From assembly GCF_010730575.1 (NCBI RefSeq), contig NZ_AP022614.1, positions 434,001-498,000 of the forward strand: a stretch of DNA of 64,000 bases. Direction: 5' to 3'. Below the pieces are notes generated by a model. That model saw only the letters and a list, made by a program, of their open reading frames with translations, did not search any database and was not told the DNA's origin. Positions 27,414 through 35,045 of this stretch are shown here, in pieces. A program made the position numbers and the translations under genes. How positions within the stretch are numbered: the stretch's first letter is position 1; the number at the start of each line of letters is the position of its first letter. Source of the stretch: Mycobacterium parmense (GTDB lineage Bacteria; Actinomycetota; Actinomycetes; Mycobacteriales; Mycobacteriaceae).

Positions 27414-27734
27414 ATGGTTCGTCATGAAGGGGGCCGGTGGGACGTCGGTATCGAGAGCGACGCGGTCCACGTGGAGCGCATCTCCGAGAGCGACGAGCGC
27501 TTGTTCGACGATTCGCTGGCACCGCAGGAGGCTCGCCAACTCGCCGGGCTCCTGACGAAATTCGCGGACAAGCTCGACGAGTCCCTCGACGCCAAGGGAT
27601 CCGAGGACAACTCCGACGGGTCTGAGGATGCCGAAAAGTCCGACGACGCCGAGGACTCCAAGGATTCCGAAAAGTCCGAGGATGCCAAGGACTCCAAAGA
27701 CGGCGAGGACTCCGACAAGTCCCCCGACAGCTAG
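27414..27734 (+). CDS. Small protein with acidic Ser/Asp/Glu/Lys repeat tail
   Basis: A 106-residue protein from ATG 27414, with GAAAGG upstream. The first ~60 residues are a compact alpha/beta segment (W-D-V-G-I-E-S-D-A-V-H-V-E-R, then A-R-Q-L-A-G-L-L-T-K-F-A-D-K-L). The last ~45 residues are low complexity, repeating S-E-D, S-D-D and K-D-S units (for example S-E-K-S-E-D-A-K-D-S-K-D). The tail is highly acidic and surely disordered. I do not recognise the family. It may bind cations or basic partners, but this is speculation. Confidence 0.75.
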   Translation: MVRHEGGRWDVGIESDAVHVERISESDERLFDDSLAPQEARQLAGLLTKFADKLDESLDAKGSEDNSDGSEDAEKSDDAEDSKDSEKSEDAKDSKDGEDSDKSPDS

Positions 27735-28134
27735 GCGCGTCAGCGAGAGACCCGGCGGTCGGCGCCGTCCCCGTGTCCCGGGCTGCCGATCGTCGGCGAG
27801 TCGCTGATCGTCTGTCAAGTCATACCGAACGAATGGAACACGCCGGTGCCGGCGCCGCGACGCGTATCGGGTCCGTCGTCTATGTTGGAAGAAGAAGCCG
27901 TCGCCTCTCTCGCTGAGGCATTGGGCGACCACGTCAACGAAACGCGCGAATGCGCAGACCTATCGATGGAGCCCACGGATCTGTGAATCCCGTAAGTCAA
28001 TGGGCCCGAAGGAACCGCTGACCGGCTGACCCGCGTTGAGCCGTCGAGGGAAGCGCTGACCCGCCGATGAGTCACCTGCCCGATGGCGCATGAACGCGCG
28101 GTCCCGACAGAGCTGTACGAAGGGGAGAAAACCC
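27735..28134. other. Intergenic region upstream of the desaturase
   Basis: About 400 bp with no convincing gene. A 34-codon frame (ATG 27882 to TGA 27986) is acidic and intact but lacks a clear ribosome site. The desaturase ribosome site AAGGGGAG is at the right end. Confidence 0.4.
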
Positions 28135-29421
28135 ATGGCCATCACCGACGTTCCGGCCTTCGCCCACTTAACCGAAGCCGACATCGAGAGCCTGGCTTTC
28201 GAGCTGGACGCGATTCGCCAGCACGTCGAGGAATCACTCGGCGAGCGTGACGCCCGCTACATCCGCCGTACCATCGCCGCACAACGTGCCCTCGACATCG
28301 CCGGCCGGCTCCTGCTGGCCGGAAGCTCGAAACGGTCGACGTGGTGGGCCGGAACCGTGACCCTTGGCGTGGCAAAGATCATCGAAAATATGGAGATCGG
28401 CCACAACGTCATGCACGGCCAGTGGAACTGGATGAACGACCCCGAGATCCACTCCTCGACGTGGGAGTGGGACATGAGTGCGGCGTCCAAACACTGGATT
28501 GCCGCCCACAACTTCCAGCATCACAAGTACACCAACATCCTCGATATGGACGACGACGTCGGCTACTTCATCCTGCGAGTCACCCGTGATCAGCCGTGGG
28601 CGGGCTACAACGCCGCCAACCTGCTGTTCAACGCGATCCTCGCGCTCGGGTTCGAGTGGGGCATCGGCTTGCAGACCGTCGACCTCGAGAAGGCGGTCAA
28701 GGCCGGCCCTGAGCGCGACATCAACCGGCAGCGCACCCGTGAATTCTCCGTGAAGGCCGGCCGGCAGCTGTTCAAGGACTACGTCGCGTTCCCGGCGCTG
28801 ACCGCGCTGTCGCCCGGCGCGACGTACACGTCGACGCTGAAGGCCAACGTCGTCGCCAACGCGATCCGCAACGTGTGGGCCAACGCGGTGATCTTCTGCG
28901 GGCATTTCCCCGACGGCGCAGAGAAATTCACGAAGACCGACATGGTCGGCGAGACCAAGGGCCAGTGGTACCTGCGTCAGATGCTGGGCAGCGCCAACTT
29001 CGAGGCCGGCCCCGCGCTGCGGTTCATGAGCGGCAACCTCTGCCACCAGATCGAACACCACCTGTTTCCCGATCTGCCGAGCAACCGGCTGCACGAGGTT
29101 TCGGGGCGGGTGCGAGCGCTGTGCGACAAGTACGACTTGCCCTACACCACAGGCTCTTTCCTGATGCAGTACGGCAAGACGTGGCGCACCATCGCCAAGT
29201 TGTCGTTGCCGAACAAATACCTGCGCGACACCCCTGACAACGCGCCGGAAACCCGCAGCGAGCTCATGTTCACCGAACTGGGGTCGGGATTTGCTGAGAC
29301 CGACCCGACGACCGGGCGGCGCCGCGGGCTCAAAACGGCGATCGGCACCGTCCGGCAGTGGCGCCGCGCCGGAGGCCAGAGCCGGCCGAGGCCGCGAATC
29401 AAGACGGGGCGTCGGGGATAG
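28135..29421 (+). CDS. Membrane fatty acid desaturase, DesA3-like
   Basis: A 428-residue acyl-CoA desaturase. The three histidine boxes of membrane di-iron desaturases are present: H-N-V-M-H, H-N-F-Q-H-H and H-Q-I-E-H-H. Two hydrophobic hairpins separate them. ATG 28135 follows AGGGGAG at eight bases. M. tuberculosis DesA3 (stearoyl-CoA delta-9 desaturase, about 427 residues) has the same length and boxes, so oleate formation is the likely role. An electron donor (oxidoreductase such as Rv3230c) is not encoded nearby, so it must use a partner elsewhere. The Arg-rich C-terminal tail is longer than the catalytic core requires. Confidence 0.9.
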   Translation: MAITDVPAFAHLTEADIESLAFELDAIRQHVEESLGERDARYIRRTIAAQRALDIAGRLLLAGSSKRSTWWAGTVTLGVAKIIENMEIGHNVMHGQWNWMNDPEIHSSTWEWDMSAASKHWIAAHNFQHHKYTNILDMDDDVGYFILRVTRDQPWAGYNAANLLFNAILALGFEWGIGLQTVDLEKAVKAGPERDINRQRTREFSVKAGRQLFKDYVAFPALTALSPGATYTSTLKANVVANAIRNVWANAVIFCGHFPDGAEKFTKTDMVGETKGQWYLRQMLGSANFEAGPALRFMSGNLCHQIEHHLFPDLPSNRLHEVSGRVRALCDKYDLPYTTGSFLMQYGKTWRTIAKLSLPNKYLRDTPDNAPETRSELMFTELGSGFAETDPTTGRRRGLKTAIGTVRQWRRAGGQSRPRPRIKTGRRG

Positions 29422-29526
29422 TTCGCCGACCGGCCGCCCCGCTGAGCGACCGCCAAACAAAGCCTTCCTTCCGAATGCTCGCGGGATGTACGTTCCTCCT
29501 GTGGGGCGTCTCGACGAGGGGAAGCG

Positions 29527-31125
29527 ATGAACTTTTCGGTATGGCCGCCTGAAGTCAATTCGGTTCTGCTGCTCGACGGTCCGGGTTCGGAGCCGATGCT
29601 GGCCGCGGCGGCGGCATGGGAGCGGATAAGCACTGAACTGAGCTCGACGGCGAGCGCCTTCAGTTCGGTCACCGCAGACCTGGCGGGCCAGGCCTGGCAA
29701 GGGCCGGCGTCGGCGTCCATGACGTCCGCGGCCGCAGGGTACGCCGACTGGCTGGGGGAGGCCGCCGCGCAAGCCGGGCAGTCGGCGGTCCAGGCCCGCG
29801 CGGCGGCCACCGCGTTCGAGTCGGCGCTGGCGACGATCGTCGACCCGAACCTGGTGACGGCCAATCGCGACCGGCTGGTGGCGCTTGTGCGATCCGACCT
29901 CTTCGGTCAGAACGCCCAGGCGATCGCCGCCGCCGAAGCCGAATACGAGCAGATGTGGGCGCAGGACGTCGTCGCGATGAGCGGGTATCACGCCAGCGCG
30001 TCGGCCACCGTCGCACAACTGGGCCAGTGGGAGCAGGCGCTGCAGAGCAGCGTCGGAACCGTCGAACTCGGCATTCAGCAGGCCGCCGGGATAATCACCG
30101 GCGGATACACCCGGGTGACCGACACCATCCTCAACGGCATCTTCGGACTTCGAGCCGATGCGCCGTTCGCCGCCACCCAGGCGGGCACCTTCACCGGCAC
30201 CCCGTCGGTGTTCACCAGGGTCGAAGAGGCCGTGCTGTTCCCGGTCAAGCCGTTCCTGAGCTTCTCCGGAATCGACAGCCTGGCAGGCAGCCCGAGTTCC
30301 CCGATCTTCTCGCTCTTCAACGGCAACAACCGGCTACTCGGGATTTTCATCGGCAACACGCCACCCCAGTTGTTGCCGGCACTGCTCGGAGAAACGATCC
30401 AGCACACCACCTACAACGGGATGCCCGTCGTCCAGATCACTCCCGCCCACCCGACCGGCAACTACGTCGTCGCCATTCACGGAGGCGCGTTCATCTTCGC
30501 GCCCTCGATCTTCCACTGGCTCGACTACACGGTGATGGCCTACCAGACCGGCGCGACCATCGAAGTGCCGATCTACCCGCTGCTGCAGCAGGGAGGCACC
30601 GCGGGCACCGTGGTGCCCCAGATGGCCGGGTTCATCTCCTCGGAGATCGCCGCTCAAGGGGCCGCCCACGTCAGCGTGATCGGTGACTCCGCGGGCGGCA
30701 ACCTCGCGCTGGCGGCCACCGAATACATGGTCGCCAACGGTGAACCCGTGCCTTCGTCCATGGTTCTGCTTTCCCCGTGGCTGAACCTGGCGATGACCAA
30801 CCCGAACATCGCCTACGTCCAAGACCCCCTGCTGCCTGTGGGTCCAGGGCAAGTGATCGGCAGGCTGTGGGCCGGCGGGCTTCCCGTGAGCAACTACATG
30901 GTGAGCCCGCTCAACGGGTCGCTCAGCGGACTCCCGCAGACCACCGTCTACTCCGGCAACCTGGATTCGCTATCGCCCGACGTGCTTGTGCTACAGCAGG
31001 AAGCCGCGACCGCCGGGGCCAACTTCAACTTCGTCCTGGGCAACGGCGAGATTCACGACTGGATCATCCTCACCCCCGATGGCCCCCAATACTGGCCGCA
31101 GATCGACCAGGAGCTCGGAATCTGA
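29527..31125 (+). CDS. PPE-domain alpha/beta-hydrolase (LipY-like esterase)
   Basis: A 532-residue fusion. Residues 1-180 form a PPE domain with W-P-P-E at residues 6-9 and the WxG turn (A-W-Q-G-P-A-S). A linker of about 110 residues follows. From about residue 300 there is a hormone-sensitive-lipase-type hydrolase. Its oxyanion motif is H-G-G-A-F near 318, the nucleophile elbow is G-D-S-A-G-G near 388, and an Asp (G-N-L-D-S-L) and His (G-E-I-H-D-W) complete the triad. ESX export followed by lipid ester hydrolysis at the cell surface is expected. PE- and PPE-fused LipY enzymes are known, and this may be one or a paralogue. No chaperone or PE partner is adjacent. Confidence 0.88.
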   Translation: MNFSVWPPEVNSVLLLDGPGSEPMLAAAAAWERISTELSSTASAFSSVTADLAGQAWQGPASASMTSAAAGYADWLGEAAAQAGQSAVQARAAATAFESALATIVDPNLVTANRDRLVALVRSDLFGQNAQAIAAAEAEYEQMWAQDVVAMSGYHASASATVAQLGQWEQALQSSVGTVELGIQQAAGIITGGYTRVTDTILNGIFGLRADAPFAATQAGTFTGTPSVFTRVEEAVLFPVKPFLSFSGIDSLAGSPSSPIFSLFNGNNRLLGIFIGNTPPQLLPALLGETIQHTTYNGMPVVQITPAHPTGNYVVAIHGGAFIFAPSIFHWLDYTVMAYQTGATIEVPIYPLLQQGGTAGTVVPQMAGFISSEIAAQGAAHVSVIGDSAGGNLALAATEYMVANGEPVPSSMVLLSPWLNLAMTNPNIAYVQDPLLPVGPGQVIGRLWAGGLPVSNYMVSPLNGSLSGLPQTTVYSGNLDSLSPDVLVLQQEAATAGANFNFVLGNGEIHDWIILTPDGPQYWPQIDQELGI

Positions 31126-31148
31126 CCGGGTGGCCGCGACGATTGCCA

Positions 31149-31908
31149 TCACCGGGTTTCTCGACGACGCAAATCATCGGTGGCCGCGCGGTGCAGAAAG
31201 CCGGCGAATGCCGACGCGGTGTCGATGTCCGCCATGCCGTCCATGAACAAGAACTGTCCCTGGGGATTGACCTCGAGGAAGACGGGCTCGTCACCGGCGA
31301 GCTTGAGGTCGAAGACGCCCATTCGAAGATTCAAGATCGCGAGCACCGTCTGCATCCGCTTGACCGTCGCGGCATCGATTTCGAGGGGTTGCGCTTCGAG
31401 GTCCAGATTAGGCCGCCAGTCCAGCTGATCGGACCTGACGGCGATCGCGTGGACGTCGTCGCCGGCGCACAGGACACGAAGATGGCGGTCGCCCGGAATG
31501 AGTTCTTGAAACATAGTGGGACACAGGCGGATCGCTGCGTCCTCTTCCACATGGTGGTCTTCGACTCGAATCGTGAGCAGTGGCTGGCGTGGGTCGAAAG
31601 TCAGGGCCTTCATGACGACCGCCCCGTTGCCCAGCTCGCGACAGAAGCGTCGAATCGCCTCTGGGTCCTGCGAAACAAGAGTGCGTGGCACCCTCATCCC
31701 TGCTCTGATCGCCGCGCGAAGCTGCACCAACTTGTTCTCGGCGCGCTTGCTCGATGACGGCTCGCTGATCCATGTTCCGCCGAAGGACGTTTCGAGTATG
31801 CCCAACAGCGCCGCCGCGCTGCTTCTGTCGATGAAGTTCCGCTGGTGGCGATCGCCGACGTTGAGACCCCACTGAGGCATGTTCGTGCGCCGAAACCACA
31901 GTGCATTG
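31149..31908 (-). pseudogene. Graspetide-type ATP-grasp ligase, C-terminal part cut off by an IS
   Basis: This segment encodes the larger, C-terminal part of an MvdC/MvdD-like ATP-grasp peptide ligase. It begins with L-W-F-R-R-T-N and continues with A-E-N-K-L-V-Q-L-R-A-A-I, a V-P-R-T-L-V segment, the grasp lysine region A-V-V-M-K-A-L, and the metal-binding end F-D-L-K-L...F-L-E-V-N-P-Q-G-Q. A start at ATG 31880 could in principle make a truncated protein lacking about 85 residues. Together with 33336-33570 it forms one uninterrupted 987-bp gene (328 residues) once the IS and one 8-bp duplication are removed. It lies downstream of the precursor gene on the same strand. Confidence 0.85.
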
Positions 31909-31935
31909 GGTCAAGTCCAGGGACGTGGTGTACGA
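31909..31935. repeat. Left terminal inverted repeat of the IS
   Basis: The first 27 bases of the IS pair imperfectly with the reverse complement of 33309-33335. They share TCCAG and then GTGGTGTACGA, with 16 of the inner 20 positions matching. GTGCATTG at 31901-31908 immediately outside is the target duplication. Confidence 0.75.
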
Positions 31936-31965
31936 CGTCGTTGTGTGATTCTTCGTCGTGATGTG

Positions 31966-33201
31966 TCAGGCGGTCAGCGCCGCCGGGGTGTCCTCCTGTT
32001 CTGTTGGGGTGTCGTTGACCGCGCGTGATTTGCTCAGCACGTCGAGGCCGAGGTAGCGCCGGGACTCGGCCCATTCGTCGTGTTGTTCGGCCAGCACGGC
32101 GCCGACGAGACGAATGAGGGCGTTGCGGTCGGGGAAGATCCCGACGACGTCGGTGCGTCGGCGGATCTCCTTGTTGAGCCGCTCCTGGGGGTTGTTGGAC
32201 CAGATCTGCCGCCAGATCTGTTTGGGGAACGCCGTGAACGCAAGCAGGTCCGCTCGCGCGGCCTCAAGGTGTTCAGCTGTCTTAGGCAGCTTTCCATCTA
32301 ACGCGTCAATCACCCGATCATATTGGGCGGCAACGGAGTCCGCGTCGGGCTGATCGAACACCGAGTGCAGCAGGGTCTTGACCCACGGCCAGGACGCCTT
32401 GGGTGTGACGGCCATGAGATTGGTCGTGTAGTGGGTGCGGCAGCGCTGCCACGATGCGCCCGGCAGGGTCGCGCCGATCGCGGCGACCAGTCCGGCATGC
32501 GCGTCGGAAGTCACCAGCTTCACGCCTGAGAGGCCGCGGGCTGTCAGCGAGCGCAGGAACGTCAGCCAGCCAGCACCGTCCTCGGCTGTGGTGACATCGA
32601 CCCCGAGGATCTCGCGGTAACCGTCGGCGTTCACCCCGACGGCGATCAAGGCGTGCACGTTGACCACCCGCCCACCTTCGCGAACCTTGAGCACCAGGGC
32701 ATCGGCGGCCATGAAGGTGTACGGACCGGCATCCAACGGGCGGGTCCGGAAGGCTTCGACGGCCGCGTCGAGCTCCGTGGCCATCACCGACACCTGCGAC
32801 TTCGACAACGACGTGATTCCCAGAGTCTCGACGAGCTTGTCCATCCGCCGCGTCGACACCCCCAGCAGGTAGCAGGTGGCCACCACGGTGGTCAGGGCCC
32901 GTTCGGCGCGTTTACGGCGTTCCAGCAGCCAATCCGGGAAGTACGAGCCATGGCGCAGCTTGGGGATCGCCAGGTCCAAACTGCCTGCACGCGTGTCGAA
33001 CTGGCGGTGACGATAGCCGTTGCGCTGATTGGTGCGCTCGGAACTGCGCTGCCCGTAGCCGGCGCCGCACAGCGCGTCTGCTTCGGCGCCCATCAGGGTG
33101 TGGATGAACGTGGCCAGCAGCTCACGCAACACATCCGGGCTGGTGGTGGTGAGTCGATCAGCCAGCACGGCGGGCCAGTCGATATCGTGGGCAGTGGTCA
33201 T
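31966..33201 (-). CDS. IS256-family (Mutator-type) transposase
   Basis: A 411-residue DDE transposase closely resembling the IS1081 transposase (415 residues) in length and motif order: G-A-E-A-D-A-L-C-G-A-G-Y near the start, then the R-N-G-Y-R-H-R region. Catalytic Asp residues lie in A-A-D-A-L-V-L-K and T-S-D-A-H-A-G-L, and the Glu in N-N-P-Q-E-R-L-N. ATG 33201 follows AAAGGA at nine bases; an upstream in-frame start at 33270 is less likely. The gene is intact, so the element may still be active. Confidence 0.93.
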   Translation of the reverse strand: MTTAHDIDWPAVLADRLTTTSPDVLRELLATFIHTLMGAEADALCGAGYGQRSSERTNQRNGYRHRQFDTRAGSLDLAIPKLRHGSYFPDWLLERRKRAERALTTVVATCYLLGVSTRRMDKLVETLGITSLSKSQVSVMATELDAAVEAFRTRPLDAGPYTFMAADALVLKVREGGRVVNVHALIAVGVNADGYREILGVDVTTAEDGAGWLTFLRSLTARGLSGVKLVTSDAHAGLVAAIGATLPGASWQRCRTHYTTNLMAVTPKASWPWVKTLLHSVFDQPDADSVAAQYDRVIDALDGKLPKTAEHLEAARADLLAFTAFPKQIWRQIWSNNPQERLNKEIRRRTDVVGIFPDRNALIRLVGAVLAEQHDEWAESRRYLGLDVLSKSRAVNDTPTEQEDTPAALTA

Positions 33202-33308
33202 CGCGTCGATTCCTTTGCTCGAGTGACTTTGGTCGGTCTCTCGAAGAATCACGCGATGACCTTCATTCATTCGGCTACGACACGCCGGACATCCTGATCA
33301 GGCCCGAC

Positions 33309-33335
33309 TCGTACACCACTCTGCTGGACGCAACT
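33309..33335. repeat. Right terminal inverted repeat of the IS
   Basis: It is the partner of 31909-31935 in inverted orientation. GTGCATTG at 33336-33343 is the second copy of the 8-bp target duplication. Confidence 0.75.
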
Positions 33336-33570
33336 GTGCATTGACGTCGGCAAGCTTGACGGTGCCGTCATCGGCTGTGGGGAGCTCAGTCGCCGGCTCG
33401 GCATCTGACCGCCATGTCACACCCGGCCCGGAGACGGTCATCGTGTTTGTTTCGACGATGACGCACGTCCCGTTGGTCAGGTCGTGGTAGCGCCGTTGGA
33501 TCACCAAAGCGTGAAGATCGTTCGCGGATGTGACGATGAGGACAACTGGTCGTTGTGATTGATCGATCAC
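33336..33570 (-). pseudogene. Graspetide-type ATP-grasp ligase, N-terminal part
   Basis: From GTG 33570 the frame reads V-I-D-Q-S-Q-R-P-V-V-L-I-V-T-S, the Rossmann-like first strand usual at the start of MvdC/MvdD-type ligases, and continues to K-L-A-D-V-N-A, where the IS begins. It joins in frame to 31149-31900. As it stands this part can only give a truncated peptide that runs into IS sequence and lacks the ATP-binding domain. It starts 32 bp after the precursor stop, so both were one operon. Confidence 0.82.
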
Positions 33571-33602
33571 CTGGATGATTGCGCAGCCCGTGGGGACGGT
33601 GC

Positions 33603-33863
33603 TTAAACGTCCACGTCCACGATGTCCCAATCGCAGTCGTCATCCCCGGCGCCCGGCGAGATCGACGTCGTTTCGACGCCAGTAGGGACGTCGGGCGACT
33701 TCTTCCGGATTTCTGCGAACTTGCCGATTCCTACAAGATTTTTCATGTTCTCTTCCCACTCGACCAGCTTCTGGCCCTTCGCGACGACGAATTTCGTGGG
33801 TTGAAACATGAAAATCAGCGGAACGCCGGTGATCTCTTCTTCGGTCTCGGTATCGTCGGCCAC
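33603..33863 (-). CDS. Candidate graspetide (ATP-grasp-modified RiPP) precursor peptide
   Basis: An 86-residue peptide from GTG 33863, with AAAGGGAG upstream. An acidic N-terminus is followed by a leader containing P-L-I-F-M-F-Q-P-T-K-F-V-V-A and a helix (V-E-W-E-E-N-M-K-N-L). The C-terminus has hydroxyl donors T-T-S-I-S, then P-G-A-G, then an Asp-rich tail D-D-D-C-D-W-D-I-V-D-V-D-V. Hydroxyl side chains facing acidic side chains are exactly what ATP-grasp ligases join as ester crosslinks in graspedites such as microviridin and plesiocin. The ligase gene follows directly. That this is the substrate is inferred from position and composition; I do not recognise the core as a described class. 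Confidence 0.7.
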   Translation of the reverse strand: MADDTETEEEITGVPLIFMFQPTKFVVAKGQKLVEWEENMKNLVGIGKFAEIRKKSPDVPTGVETTSISPGAGDDDCDWDIVDVDV

Positions 33864-34357
33864 CGCGCACTCCCTTTGACGAAGCCTGCTTCCGTGTGCG
33901 CTCATCATTGCGCAGATAAAACGACTTCCGCAACGCCAACACGGGCCACGTGATCCGTTGCTTCCCGGACGCCGCCCAGACCGGTGCGGCTTCTTTGTCG
34001 CCGGGTTTGCCCTGATAAGACTGGACAAATGGCCCGCGACGGTTCGCATAGACCGCCGAGGAGGTGACGGCGTTGTCCTCGGTTACGCGCATCGTCAGCA
34101 ACGCGATGAGAGCGCGGGATCACCCCACCTAAACCAGCCAGGCGCACCCCAACCTCGCCTCGCGGCCGTGGGCGCCATCTGGATGGCAACGAACAGCGTT
34201 ACCGCGCGGTGCTTCGTGAATGCGCTATCGCGTGTGCTAGCGCCTTTAGCAAAGACGTTCGGGTCGCGCCGTAGTTCGGAAAGGTCTCAGGTGGCGCGGA
34301 GCTCCGCGGCCGGGAGGGCGAACCGACCGCCACAACTTTCGAACGTCAGCCCACCTG
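33864..34357. other. Region upstream of the RiPP cassette, no convincing gene
   Basis: About 490 bp. Open frames on both strands end in tRNA sequence or lack ribosome sites and recognisable motifs. The promoter of the precursor gene should lie at the left end of this stretch. Confidence 0.4.
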
Positions 34358-34403
34358 ACACGGACAGAGTGCCCCCGGCACGACTCGAACGTGCGACCTA
34401 GGG
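34358..34403 (-). repeat. Truncated tRNA-Arg(TCT) 3' half, att-like
   Basis: These 46 bases are identical, in the same orientation, to 34960-35005, the 3' half of the intact tRNA-Arg plus 12 bases of flank. Identity stops in the anticodon stem. The enclosed interval is only 556 bp and holds another tRNA fragment and a transposase remnant. Confidence 0.8.
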
Positions 34404-34413
34404 GTTCTTGATA

Positions 34414-34463
34414 GTGCGCCATCAGCGTCTCGAACCCTCGGGACCCGCTGATTAAGAGTCAGC
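34414..34463 (-). repeat. Diverged tRNA-Lys-like 3' half
   Basis: About 50 bases resemble 8408-8457, the 3' half of tRNA-Lys(CTT), with roughly five differences including a small insertion in the T arm. The anticodon-loop region CCCGCTGATTAAGAGTCAGC is kept exactly. The 5' half is missing, so it cannot be a tRNA gene. It begins 10 bp after the tRNA-Arg fragment. Confidence 0.7.
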
Positions 34464-34557
34464 GGCTTCGAGCGGCGACTGATTGCTGCACGTGGATACG
34501 TGCAGCGCCAGAGCGCAGCGAATGGGGTCGTTCGTTCATATTGTTTTGTGGATTGGC

Positions 34558-34856
34558 TACCCTGCGCTTGACCAGCTCGAACACCAGCCGCCGCGGCCCC
34601 CAATACGGACGCGAGCGGCGCAACTCCACCACCGCCGCTTCCACCTCAGCCCGCATCTGATGCGGACACCGGGCCGGCCGATGCGACCGATCCACCAGCC
34701 CGTCTAAACCCTCGGCCCCATAGCGGGGCCAACCACCGGTGCAGCGTCTGACGCGCCACCCCCGGTCTTTGCGGCCGCCTGCGACACCGACAACCCATCA
34801 CCAATCACCGCCAACAAGGCCTGATACCGCTGCTCAGCCACGCTCAACTCCCTCAT
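34558..34856 (-). pseudogene. IS481-type transposase N-terminal remnant
   Basis: From ATG 34856 the frame reads M-R-E-L-S-V-A-E-Q-R-Y-Q-A-L-L, a helix-turn-helix start. Two one-base insertions (in runs of G and of C) shift the frame before R-Q-T-L-H-R-W-L-A and before R-Y-G-A-E-G-L-D-G-L. It then continues V-D-R-S-H-R-P-A-R-C and W-G-P-R-R-L-V-F-E-L, typical of IS481 transposases. Homology stops near 34558 and the catalytic DDE domain is missing. It is a dead fragment, about 100 codons. Confidence 0.75.
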
Positions 34857-34864
34857 CTAGGGAG

Positions 34865-34955
34865 TGTCAAGGATCAACCGAAACCGCTGTAAAGGATCAG
34901 CCGAAACACTGTCAGGCATCACCCGGAACTGAAATGTCAAGCATCAGCCGACGTC
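34865..34955. repeat. Four tandem ~21-bp repeats, IS-end-like
   Basis: Copies start at 34865, 34888, 34910 and 34935. The consensus is TGTCAAGSATCARCCGAAAC, with two to five differences per copy. They lie directly upstream of the transposase remnant, where an IS481-type terminal inverted repeat would be. They are therefore probably nested IS ends or transposase-binding sites. Confidence 0.6.
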
Positions 34956-34971
34956 ATACACACGGACAGAG

Positions 34972-35045
34972 TGCCCCCGGCACGACTCGAACGTGCGACC
35001 TAGGGATTAGAAGGCCCTTGCTCTATCCACCTGAGCTACGGAGGC
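34972..35045 (-). tRNA. tRNA-Arg (anticodon TCT)
   Basis: A 74-base cloverleaf on the minus strand. The acceptor GCCTCCG pairs with CGGGGGC (one G-T pair). The anticodon loop is CTTCTAA, giving TCT, which reads AGA. The T arm contains CGTTCGAGT and the discriminator is A. CCA is not encoded. The 3' half is duplicated at 34358-34403. Confidence 0.96.

Larger units (their letters stand above)
31909..33335 (-). mobile_element. IS256-family insertion sequence, IS1081-like
   Basis: A 1,427-bp element with imperfect ~27-bp terminal inverted repeats and one transposase gene. It is flanked by the 8-bp direct repeat GTGCATTG (31901-31908 and 33336-33343), the duplication length expected for IS256-type elements. 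Deleting the element and one repeat copy rejoins the interrupted ATP-grasp gene in frame at the codons for N-A-L-W-F-R-R. Intact ends, an intact transposase and a perfect duplication point to a recent insertion. Confidence 0.92.

Noticed and set aside
27882..27986. 34-residue acidic ORF before the desaturase
   Set aside because: It is too short to judge, with no ribosome site. It could be a leader peptide but nothing supports that.
31149..31880. Functional short ATP-grasp protein from ATG 31880
   Set aside because: It would lack the N-terminal strand region, and the frame continues upstream to the IS junction and rejoins a matching N-terminal part. A broken gene explains it better.
33905..34401. 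Open frames on both strands upstream of the RiPP precursor
   Set aside because: They read through tRNA-like sequence and show no domain or ribosome site.
34414..34463. Possible second tRNA-Lys gene
   Set aside because: Only the diverged 3' half is present, the 5' half is missing and the T arm carries an insertion, so it cannot fold as a tRNA.
34865..34955. CRISPR-like array
   Set aside because: The repeats are adjacent with only 1-4 bp between units, imperfect, and next to a transposase remnant; there are no spacers or cas genes.
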